The notes under the pieces are model-generated. The model saw only the letters and a list, made by a program, of their open reading frames with translations. It ran no database searches and had not been told where the DNA came from. Positions 36,398 to 48,200 of a stretch of 64,000 nucleotides of DNA are shown piece after piece. The stretch is from M3007 sp964550795. Lineage in GTDB: Bacteria > Bacteroidota > Bacteroidia > Chitinophagales > Saprospiraceae. The stretch spans positions 1 to 64,000 of the forward strand of contig CAZKBH010000010.1 in the NCBI GenBank assembly GCA_964550795.1, in the 5' to 3' direction. The position numbers were made by a program, and so were the translations under genes. Each line of letters starts with the position of its first letter. Within the stretch, counting starts at the first letter, position 1.

Positions 36398-39300
36398 ATG
36401 AATATTTCAACATCTACGCGTCACCTGGCGCAGGGGTTGCTCGTGCTGTTCTTGACATTGGCCTCTGTGGCAGGTGTTCGGGCGCAGTGCTCAGATTTTG
36501 TATCTTTCCCCCCTGGACCAATCGTAATTAACCTAACGCTGAGTGCTGGCGGCAGTGTAAATCTGACCAATGCGGTACTAAACGCAAATGGCTTTACTAA
36601 AAATGGGGCCTGCGATTATTGGCTCTCCACGAACCCAGACCCACTCAACTTAGGTGCCTACAACAACACTCCCATCAACTTTACTTGTGCGGATGTAGCC
36701 ACTTCGCCGCAAACCTGGTATGTGCGGGTGGGCGGTTTGCCACTTATCACGGACGATATGGGGCCTGGAGCAACCGTGGTGCCTGTCACCATCAATGTGA
36801 TTGACAATATCCCACCCACCATTACGTGCATCGCCAATCAAGTCCGCCCGGCGGATGTAGTTTGCGCGTACACGACGGTTGGTGCTGAATTTAATTGGGC
36901 CACGGCAAATGACAATTGTGCCACAAACATCACCTACGCACTTACGGGCGCTACCTTGGGCACTGGTGGCAGTACGCTGGCAGGGGTTGTATTTGGATCC
37001 GGCGCGACTACGGTTACCTGGACGGTTGCAGACAATGCACTGCCAACGGCGAACACCGCCACTTGCTCTTTTACAGTAACGGTAAATGACGTTTCCGCAC
37101 CCACTATCAACTGCCCCGCAAATGTGGTAGCTCCCAATGCCCCTGCTAACGGGGTTTGTCAGTGGGTGGGCACCGGACTTGAAGTAACTAATGCCATGGT
37201 AGCCGACAACTGCGCGACCGATGCCGCACTTTTGGCTACTTTGACGAACAGCATTACTGGACCGGGTAATATCAACGGGTATAATTTCCCGCTCGGTGTG
37301 ACCAACGTAACCTACACCATCAATGACGGGGTCAATCCTTCCGTCAACTGCATGTTCTCGGTGGACGTGACCGACCAGACGAATCCTGTAATCACTTGTC
37401 CTGCAAACATCACAGTAAACGCCTTGGGGTCGCCCGATTGTGACTACACGGTTGCTGGAACGGGCTTCAATGCAACGGCTACCGATAACTGCAGCATCAT
37501 GGCTGGAACACCCGTGAATGACTACAATGCTTCCACAACGTTGAATGGTGCAGTCTTCAACGTTGGCACTACCAATGTAGAATGGAGCGTTACAGATGGA
37601 TCTGGAAATGTGTCTACCTGTGCTTTCGACGTGACCGTGGAGGACGTAACACCCCCTACCGTAATTGCACTACCTCCTGGTGTAGTTTCTTTCCAGGGTG
37701 TATTCAATGTAAACACCTCCCCAGGTTCCTGCTCCCAAAGTGTTTCCTGGTATCGTCCAAGTGTTTTGACACACGATGCAATGGATTGCAGCGGCTCGGT
37801 TACTTTGACCGAAAACGCAACAGTTGCAATCAATTGCCCAGGACTTGACTGCGTAAATGATCCAAGTTTCTTCACAGACAACGGCGTTACGCCTTATCCA
37901 TACGACGAAACCAACCCATTGCATTGGGTTACCCCGGTTTCTGCGGAGTTCCCAGTCGGAACCACCGTTATTTCCTATGATTTTGAAGATGCCTTCGGCA
38001 ATATCACAACCATTACGGTAACCGTCAATGTGGCGGAGACCGAAAACCCGGATGCCAATTGCGTCGTTGGCCCAGTCTCCATCGCGCTTGACCCGCTTTT
38101 GAACGCGGCAGTGGTTACCCCTGCTATGATCAACAATGGCTCTACCGACAACTGCGGTATCCAGGGGTTGGCAGTTACGCCTTCTGTTTTTGATTGCACC
38201 CAATTGGGCACTCAGAATGTAACCTTAACCGTTACCGACAACGCCGGCAATACCGACGAATGTACCACAACGGTTTTTGTTTCAGACAATACGCTGCCAG
38301 TCATCGGATGCCCATCTTCTTTTGTGGTTGCGGCCAATGCCAACTGCAATGCAACGGTACCCAGCTTGATTTTCAACGCAGGTCCTTCCAGCCCTGCAGT
38401 ATTGGAATATTACGACAATGCCCTGGATCCTTGCGGACTGAACTTCCAGTACAGCGTGAACGGTGGTGCTTTCAACAACCTTGGGTTGTTCGTGAGTAAT
38501 CCAGTAAATCTTAGTCCGGTCGTTTTCACAGCAGGCAACAACTCTGTGATCCTTCGCGCAACGGACGGCTCCGGTAATATTGCCGTTTGTAACTTCACGG
38601 TAAGCGTACAAGACCAAACAGGTCCAACGGTTACCTGCCCGACTCCAACGGTCAACCCACTGTTGATTGGAAGTTGCTCGGCGGTTGCTACCTGGCCAAA
38701 TCCAACGGCCACCGATAACTGTCCCGGGCCAATTAGCTTCTCTTCCACCTTCCCTTCCGGATTTAGTTTCCCTGGCGGCACGACGGTCGTGACCTATTCT
38801 GCCCAGGATGCAGCTGGTAACATAGGCACCTGTACCTTTAACGTGGTGGTGAACGATAACCAGCCGCCCGTGGCCAATTGCAAAAACATAACGGTGAACC
38901 TTAGCAGCACCATCGGTGCGGGCTCCGTGATGGTTAGCCCTGGGATGATAGACAANNNNNNNNNNCTGCGGCTACTTTTATGTGAGCGGCAATACCACCT
39001 ACACTTGTGCCAATCTTGGCACAAACAACTACACCCTGCAAATTCAGGACGCTGCTGGAAACATGGCCTCTTGCGTGGGCGTGGTGACGGTGCAAGATGT
39101 GACTGCTCCGACCTTCAACTGCCCCGCCAATGTCACAATCAATGCCAACGCCAACTGCGTAGGTATCGTGAGCGGCACGGCTACTGCCACCGACAACTGC
39201 AGCATTGTACAATACCAATACGACCTTAACCCACCCGCTGGTGTGTCTTTTGTCCTCTTGAACAATGGTGCTACGGCCAATCTCTCGAATATCCCTGCAT

Positions 39301-42300
39301 TGCCTTTGGGTGTAAACACAGTGACCCTTCGCGCCTCGGACGTAGCGGGGAACAGCAGTACCTGCGCCTATAACGTAACTGTTCGTGATGTTACCCCACC
39401 GGTGTTCGCAGGCGTTCCTGCCAATACTACCGTGGCATGCGACGCGATTCCGCCCATTGTAAACCCAACGGCTACCGACAACTGCGGTACGGCTACTGTG
39501 GTATTTACTGGACAGGCCTTCACCACTGGATGCACTTACACGATTACCCGCACTTGGGTAGCGTCAGACAATGCAGTACCCGCTAACACTGTTTCAGTTA
39601 GCCAGGTGATCACGGTGCAAGACATCGTTGGACCTGTGTTTAACCCGGCCTTTATTCCAAGCGGCACGGTGAACATCAACGTTGCTGGCGCTTTGATTTG
39701 CACCGGAAACTACACGTTGAACGTGATCAACTTCACCGACATTTTGGACGCTTGTGGTGATGTTTCAGGCATCGCGTTCACACTTGTTCCGGCAACCGGT
39801 GCACCCACTGCGGGCGTGTTGACTTTTGCGGCAGGCGTTTACACGCTTCCGGTTTCTTCGTTCCCAATAGGTACCAACGTAGTAACCTTGACGGCAACGG
39901 ATGATTGTGGCAATCCTACCACGAAAGTGATCAACATCATTGTGACGGATAATCAGGCGCCTGTTTTCCAAAACAATTACTCGGCTGCGCCGGGAGGACG
40001 TTGCGGACAGGTTTACACCCTGCCCAACACGACCAATAACTGCGATCAGTTGTTTACCTGGTCGCGTCCGGTAATGGGTGACATCACGGATTGTGGAAAT
40101 TTCACAGTGACGGAAACCATCAGCAATCCCACCGTACAAGCTTTTGTGAACCTGCTCAATCCATTTGGGGCAGTATTCCCGCCAGCATCTCCGGGCGTGA
40201 TTGCACAGTTCCCGGTAGGCGAGACAACCGTTACTTACACGGCTACACAGGGCGCGAACGTGAGCACCTGCTCTTTCATCGTTAAAATTGTAGACACCCA
40301 GGCGCCAGTGATCACTTGCCCTGGAGATCAGAACCTTTCGATTTCTTCAGCTTGTTCAGCTGCCGCAACGGTGCCAACCTATCCGGCGGCCACTATTGCT
40401 GACAACTGCCCAAACAACGTAACGGTTAACCAAAGCCCGGCTCCAGGTTCTTTGGTTTCTAACGTGGTACCCGTAGTTCCAGGAAACAGCTTTGTTGTAA
40501 CCCTTCAGGCAGTAGATAACTTCCCCAACAACCTCATGTCTGTGCCATGTACATTCACGGTTAATTTGTTGGACGGACAGTCGCCTGTGCCTTTGATTAC
40601 CAGCTTGTCTGACATTGTCAGCAACTGTACCAAAGACACCGTGGTAGCTCCTGGCGCGACGGATTGTAACGGGGTCAGCATTGATACCATCTGGGGGACT
40701 CCTTCCGTAGCGGTTATGATGATTTTGCCTCCTGCATATCCTGGTGGACCACCAAGCTACGTATTGAACCCCGGCAACTATGTAATCACCTGGTCATACT
40801 CGGATCCACAAAATAACACCACTACGCAGCCACAAAATGTGTTCATTACGGTGGACAATACACCTCCTGTGGCAATCGCGCAAGCGTTGAATGTGAATTT
40901 GGATGCAATGGGCAATGCTTTTATTACTGCGGTTCAATTGAACAATGGCAGCTTTGACCCAGACAATTGTGGCCCGATTGACCTCTCCATCCAAACAGGC
41001 GTTGGACCGAATTTTGTATATGTGGATACCCTGGATCTGGACTGCTCAAATCTTGCCAATATGGGCGTGAACACGGTTGTGTTCGCGGTAACAGATATCA
41101 ATGGCAACGTTTCTACGTTCCAGACTACGGTGACTGTTTTTGATGTGACGCCTCCTTTCTTTGTCAATCCTTGGACGGCTGGTCAGATGGACACCGTGAT
41201 CCAGGCTTGTCAACCTGTACCGGTTGCGGCTGATTTCCCGCAGACTGCTGCGGATCAGTGTGACCTCGTGGTCAATATAGCTTTAAATGAAACCTCTACG
41301 CAAGATACCGTTGGTTGTGCGAAGTACAGCTACGTGATCAACCGCAGATGGACCGCTACCGACGACTCTGGCAACGCTACCATTCGTACGCAACGAATCG
41401 TCGTGTCGGATACGCAAGCGCCTGTATTTGCGGCCAATACGCCCCTTATTGCCACGTTCAACACTGCGCCAAACGCCCTTGTGTGCAATGCTGCAGTGAA
41501 TTTCAACATGGCTGATTTTGTAAGTGATTGTCAGGATGCTGCGGATTTGACCATCACCAATACTTTGATTTCGGCTCCGATGGGCAATACGTTTATGATT
41601 CCTGCGGGCGGTAACATCAGCGCGGCGAATTACCCGGTTGGTACGTACGTGGTTCGATTTAGAGCCACCGACAATTGTGGCAACAGTTCAACCTACGATT
41701 TGACGGTAGAAGTGGTAGATGCGACGCCTCCAACGGCTGTATGTATCAATGGCGTAAGTGCGTCACTGCAACCGTCTGGCACGGTAACCGTAACGGTCAA
41801 TCAGTTTAACAACAACAGCTACGACAACTGCTCCAGCACCCTTGGCCTGCTGATCCAACGCCTCGACCTGAACCCGCTCGAAACCCCAACCCCTTCGTTG
41901 GAGTACAATTGCGACGATGCCGATGGCGTAACAGAGCACCCCGTTAAACTCTCTGTGACAGATGGCGTGGGTAATATGTCCATGTGTCTTACATACATCG
42001 TGATTCAGGACAATGTTGCTCCGGTAATCACGTGCCCAGCAAACATTACCCTGGACTGTGCGGCCAATACGGCTCCGCAAGTACTTGGTTTTGCAACTGC
42101 ACTAGACAACTGCCCGAACAACGTGATGATTGACTTCACGGATTCGTTGGGTGCTGGCTCTGGCAACGTTTGCGAATTGTTGACGCGTGTTTGGTCGGCC
42201 ATGGATTTGGCTAATAATGTTTCAACTTGCGCACAATTGATCAGCCTGCAAGACACCACGAAGCCTGTGCTGAGCGCTTATCCTCCGGATGAGACTATTA

Positions 42301-45005
42301 GTTGTTCTGTGCCATTGCCTGCGCCTGCTGCAATTACGGCTACGGACAATTGCTCCTCGGTGGTTGCGGTTCAATTTGCGCAAGACACCATTAATATTGC
42401 ACAAGGTCCTTGCGGACAGTTTACATACACCATTGTACGTACGCGTACGGCTGTGGATGATTGTGGAAATACAGAAGTACACACCCGCCTCATCAATGTG
42501 GAAGATGTTACGGCACCAGAATTCTCTGGTATGCCCGATACCATTATCCTGAATACTTCGCAATTCCCGCCAAACGCTACCTGCACGGTGCCTTGGAACT
42601 TCAACGTGGGCCAATTCCTCGAAGATTGCTCCCCAGACAGCATCATGGTCGTCACCAATGACGGACCATTTGGAAACGGGGCACTGGATCTTAGCGGGAA
42701 CTACCCAATTGGCAGCTATTTTGTCAAGTTTGAGGCTACGGATGCCTGCGGAAATATTGGCAGGGACTCGCTTGTTATCATTGTTCAAGACAACAGCGTT
42801 CCAACCCTCGTTTGTAACAACAACGTAGTCATTGCACTCGGAACCAACGGGGAAGCAACGCTTTCCCCTATGGATATTGACCTCGGCAGCTCTGACAACT
42901 GTGCGATAGATACCTTAGCTCTGTCTCAGTCCATCTTCGATTGTGCTGACTTGGGTGTTCAAACCATTTCTCTGACGGCAACGGACATTTACGGAAACAC
43001 CAATTCCTGTGTGGTAAATGTGGAAGTAACGCTCGGTGTGAACGCGGGTTTTGCCCTTACACTGACTTCAACTCCAGAGACATACTTTGGTGCTGGCGAC
43101 GGTACTGCTACCGCGGTGGCAACTGGTGGTACAGGACTCTTCTCTTTCCTTTGGAGCAACGCAGCCATGGACACGACCTCCATGGTGAACGGACTAGATG
43201 CAGGTGTTTACACCGTATCTGTAACCGACGTGAATAGCGGCTGCTTCCTGGTTGATACCGTTGTAATTGGTGCTGGTGCAATCATCACCGTCAACGTTGG
43301 AACTGCTGACGGCTGTCAGGGAGAAACCCTTTCAATCCCGGTTACGGTGGATAACTTCATCCAGGTTTCAGGCTTCTCCTTCGGGTTGGACCTTGATAAC
43401 ATTGCGGCTGGTACCATTACCGGAATTACCAACTTGAATGCTGCTTTTGCAGGGGCTCTTCTTGGAGTGAACACGATTTTCTGGACGCACCCAACCTTGG
43501 CTTCCATTGATCTGCCAAACGGTACCGTGTTATTCAACCTTGAAGTAACCTTGAGCAATGCTGCACAAGGCACAACCAGTGCAATTGTAGAATCAGCCAT
43601 CCCGGCCTTGGTATTCTTGCAAAACGGCACGGTTCAAGCGCCGATGGTGAATTTCAACAACGGTAGCGCTACGATTAGTTGCGTCGCAAACGACCTGCAA
43701 ATTGCGGGCGATGTGTTCACTTGGAAAGTACCAACCCTCCCAGTTCCTGGCGTGGATATCACCCTCGGTGGTACTATCAACGGATTGGATGTAACGGCCC
43801 TCCCAGGTGCTGAGTATAGCTTCTTCGTGCCAAACAATGCAAATACTTTGGTTTCTGCCAGCAAGATCGCCACGGTCAAAAACCAGCAAATCAACGTGGG
43901 CGACATGCTTGGAATTCAGGCACACGCAGCACAACAAGTATCCTTTACCAGCCCTTACCAATGGGTGGCTGCCGACATCAATGGCGACCAACGGGTAAAC
44001 CTGGCGGACTACGCATTCGTGCAGAAATATGTCCTCACCAACAATGCGAATTTCACGGATCCACAAGGCAATCAGGTAGGACCAAACTGGAAGTTTATTC
44101 CAGAATCATTCATGTTCATGCCTTTGCCAATCGGTAACCCACAGGGTCCGATGTCTAACCCGCTCAACAACCCGGTACCACCATCTACCATTGCCCGCGC
44201 AGGGGTGATGATGAATTTCCTGGACGATGATTTCGTCGGTGTACTGATGGGTGACGTGAACGGTTCGGTAATACCAAACTTGACCAGTGGCGGCGGTGCT
44301 GAATTTGCAGAGGTGCTGAAGTTCCGTCTCGATGACCGTGCTATCCAAGCGGGTGAAATCGTGACGATTCCGTTCAAATCGGTAGATTTCACCAACGCAC
44401 AAGCATATCAAATGACCATTGCGTTTGATCCTACGGTGTTTGAATTGCAGGATATTCAGCCAGGTATTTTGCCAGGGCTGTCTGAAAATGATTTCGGAAC
44501 CAATTACCTCGCAGACGGCCTATTGACTACCCTGTGGGTAGGTGGCAAGCCGATGTCTTTCGACGACAACGAAACGCTGTTCTCCTTGACCTTCAAGGCT
44601 TTGGCCAATGTACCTGCTTTGTCGGGCGTGTTGCACAGCAGCTCTGAAATCACGGAAGCACTAGCAATTGATCAGGCGGGTAATTCCAAATCGGTTGATT
44701 TTGAATTCGTGTCTTCTGTGTCCACGGGCGAGGTAGAAAGCAAGGTGTTTGCGCTCTACCAAAACCAACCCAATCCATTCACATCGGTAACAACGATTTC
44801 GTTCCGTTTACCTGAATCTGGTCGTGCTACCTTGCGTGTGTTTAGTGCCGAAGGTCGTTTGGTGAAAACCGTGATTGGCGAATTTGCAGAAGGTATCAAT
44901 GCTATCAATTTCCGCAAAGACGATATCGGCTCGAATGGGGTATTCTATTACGAATTGGAGACGCCCAAACACAGCGATCGCAAGAAGATGATTTTGATTG
45001 ATTGA
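36398..45005 (+). CDS. Giant secreted adhesin with about 22 HYR modules, cohesin- and dockerin-like modules, T9SS type A
   Basis: About 2868 residues plus whatever ten N (38956-38965) hide. Start MNISTSTRHLAQGLLVLFLT at 36398 (signal peptide ending GVRAQ). The frames before and after the gap differ by one base, and the motif GMIDN-gap-CGYFYVSGN continues an HYR module, so it is one gene. Content: about 22 HYR-type modules (xxPPxITCPANI, then ATDNC, then GNxxxCxFxVxVxD); one SprB-like repeat near 43050; a cohesin-like module (43282-43680); a dockerin-like loop (VAADINGDQRVNLADYAF, about 43970); a second cohesin-like module (44300-44720); and a type A sorting domain (LYQNQPNPFTSVTTISF to the end). 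Surface display by the T9SS is inferred. Confidence 0.88.
38956..38965. other. Ten-N assembly gap inside the second giant adhesin
   Basis: The HYR module reads GMIDN before and CGYFYVSG after the gap. The frame change across exactly ten bases shows the true length is different, most simply 9 or 12 bases. Confidence 0.95.
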
Positions 45006-45013
45006 ATTTGATA

Positions 45014-45160
45014 GTGGTCTGCCTTACGAGGTTGGCAAGGGTTTATGTAAGTTTGCAGTCTTGAATTTTGTACTCAACACAGTGTATACGACACTTTTGG
45101 AACAAATTTCAAGTTTTTTCAGACTTCATAAATTTTTGCCAACCTTGTGGGGCAGACCAC
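45014..45160. repeat. Inverted repeat with 25-base arms between adhesins 2 and 3
   Basis: Arms 45014-45038 (gtggtctgcc...aggttggcaa) and 45136-45160 (ttgccaacct...ggcagaccac) pair over 20 of 25 positions perfectly, with the five central changes partly giving G-U pairs. The 97-base interior is A/T-rich with no open frame. It could be a small mobile element or a terminator/processing structure. Confidence 0.8.
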
Positions 45161-45215
45161 CTTTTTGAATTCTACGAGGTTACCCTCCATCTCTAATAGT
45201 TTGATATTGAACACC

Positions 45216-48200
45216 ATGAGAAATATTTTCTTAATCCTATTATTGCTTGCAGCAGGGGTTTTTACCAATAAAACCTCCGCCCAGGCTGTCATCCTGAAAG
45301 CCGACACTGTACAGGTGCCGTGCATTTCTACCGATACATTTCTTGTTCCAATCCGACTCGACAACTTTACCAACGTCTCGGGTCTGCAATTCACTTTGCA
45401 ATGGGACACCAACCGGCTCGATTATGTGTATGTGTCCATGCTCCACCCACAGTTCCAAGGGGTCGGCTTTGACACCTTGCCCGCAACCCTTGCACAAGGG
45501 ATTTTGACCTTTGCATGGACAGATTTGCTTGGGCTGAGCCTTCCATCCAATACCGTCTTGTTCAATGTTGCGTTTACGCGCATTGGCGGCCCCCAAACCC
45601 CCGTTGCATTCGTCAATACCCCCACAACCATTACGGTTTTTGACAACCAATTCAACGAAGTACCCTCAGAATCGTACAATGGAGCTGTACAGCCCATCGA
45701 CGATGACCCCCCCAGTATTAACTGCCCGGCCAATGTAATTGCAAATGCGCCTGGTTCAGTGGCGATCCCCAATATTCCGCCTGTATTGACCGACAACTGC
45801 GGCGTACCCGGTGCAGGATGGTCGTCCGTAGGTGCAACCATGGCAAATTTCCCGAATGACCCGGATGCAAGTGATGCCGTATTCAATCTCGGCAACAGTG
45901 TCGTTACTTACACTGCGACAGACGCAGGAGGCAATACTGCAAGTTGCAGCTTCGAGATTTTGGTCGAGTTCGCCATTTCCAGTACAGACCTGACCTTGAT
46001 CGCGAATCCGAACAACCAGGCCTCTTGTGGTGAAACGGTCACCATTGACGTATTGGCTTTTAATTTTGACAGCATTGCCGGATTACAGTTTTCGATGGAG
46101 TGGCCATTTGCCGCACTCGAATTTGTTTCGGTTACCAATACAAACGTTCCGCTGGACATTGACTTGACCAATTTTGATGTCAGCGCCTCGAATGACGGAC
46201 TACTTTCTTTTGTTTGGGTCAGTGCCAACCTGAGTGGTGCATCTGTCCCCGACAGTGAAGTCCTTTTTACCCTGACCTTTAATGTTTTAGGATCAGGAGA
46301 CTTGAATTTTGGCGCCAATCCAACAGCGCCCTTTGCTTTCACGGGCACTGTTTTCCCACCCGAAGAAATCCCGCTGGCAACCTTTGGGACAGCCATTATG
46401 GTAACGGACACAGTAGCACCTACCATTACTTGCCCTTCTGACACCATGGTTTTGGGCCTCGGTGCCACGGCATTACAAGGCATTGCCCCATTGAGTGTGA
46501 CCGACAACTGTGCGGCCCCCCAAGTAGGCTGGATGGTTTCAGGTGCTACCAATGGCAGCTTCCCGAACGATCCCGACGCGAGCGGCGCCTTGTTTAATCT
46601 GGGTTCCAGCACGGTCACTTATACTGCAACGGATGCTGGCGGCAACACCGCAACTTGCTCGTTCAATGTAACGGTAGAGTTCGGGATTACGACCACCGAC
46701 CTGACCTTCATCGCAAACAGCACCAATGCTGCCTGTGGTGGAAGTTTCGGCGTGGATATCACGGCTTTGAATTTTGAAACCGTGGCAGCAGCGCAGTTTA
46801 CCATCAATTGGGACGCCGCGATTTTTCAATTCATTGATGTGACAAACCTCAACCTCCCACTCGGTATTAACCTAAGTAATTTCGGGGTTGACAGCGTGGG
46901 CGTTGGCTTTATCACGTTCGCCTGGACGAGTAGTGATCTCAACGGTCTCTCCGTCCTGAATGGCGATGTGATCTTTACGCTGAATTTTGATCTGATAGCC
47001 AATTTGCCGTCCGGTATCTTGTTTAGCGATGACCCGACTTTGCGAATCGCATTTGACGGTGGCTCATTTGACCAGATTCCTGTCATGACGGTAGACGGTC
47101 AGGTAAATGTCTTGGACACGGTTCCTCCGGTGATTGTTTGTCCAACACCCGCACCAGTAGATGCTGCGCAAGGGCAACTGACGGCTCCGGTAACGGGGCT
47201 TCAGCCAATCACATTGACCGACAACTGCGGCGGTATCCCCTCGCTGACCTACACCCAAACAGGGGCAACAGCTAATAGCGGAAATGGCAATGCAAATGGC
47301 ACTTACAATGCCGGAACAACAACCGTGATTTACACCGCCACCGATGCAAACGGTAATTCGGCTACCTGCTCCTTCTTAGTAGTGGTCAATGCTGAAAATC
47401 CTGTGATTTTGCAATTGGACACGGTTGACCTGGGCTGCCAGGGCGCACCTACACAAATTACAGTCAACCTTACAGTTGAAAATTTTATTGACATTATTGG
47501 CCTTCAATTTGGTCTGGAATGGGATCCGCTCGTGCTTCAACTTCAGGTGCCAGTCCCCATTCAGTACATCACCCAAGGGCCGTCACCAATTTTTGTCAAC
47601 CAGCCCAATGGCACCCTTGCGTTTTTCGGCGGGCACCCCGACTGGCCGGATGTTCCCAATGATTCTACTATTCTGACTTTGACCTTCAACGTGTTGGATG
47701 TCAATGGATTAGCGGGCACTTTCTTGTCGTTTGTGGGGCCTTTTGATGCCTTGAATGGCAACTTTGCGCCAGTGGCAGTACAGACCATCAACGGGGCGTT
47801 CACGTTCACGCTGGACAATACCCCCCCCGTGGTTACCTGTCCTACGGATACGGTTCTGACTGCTCCAAGCATATCTTGCGAAGCCACCTTTATTCCGCTC
47901 ATTCCTGCGGCGACGGATGATTGTGGGCCGATTGCCAGTATTTCAATTGTGCCTGATACCACGATTTTTTACACGGGCGCTCCCACGTTACTCACGTACA
48001 CCGTCACGGATGAAGCTGGTAACACCACTACCTGCGAAATCTCGGTGACGGTGTTGGACGTTACCGCTCCGGTGCTTACGAACTGCCCAATCGGGCCAGT
48101 TTTTGCCGATGCGGATTCCAATTGTCAGGCAATTGTTACCTGGATGGATCCAATGTTCCAGGATGCATGTGACTCGATTCTGAGCATTGTACCGGACTAT

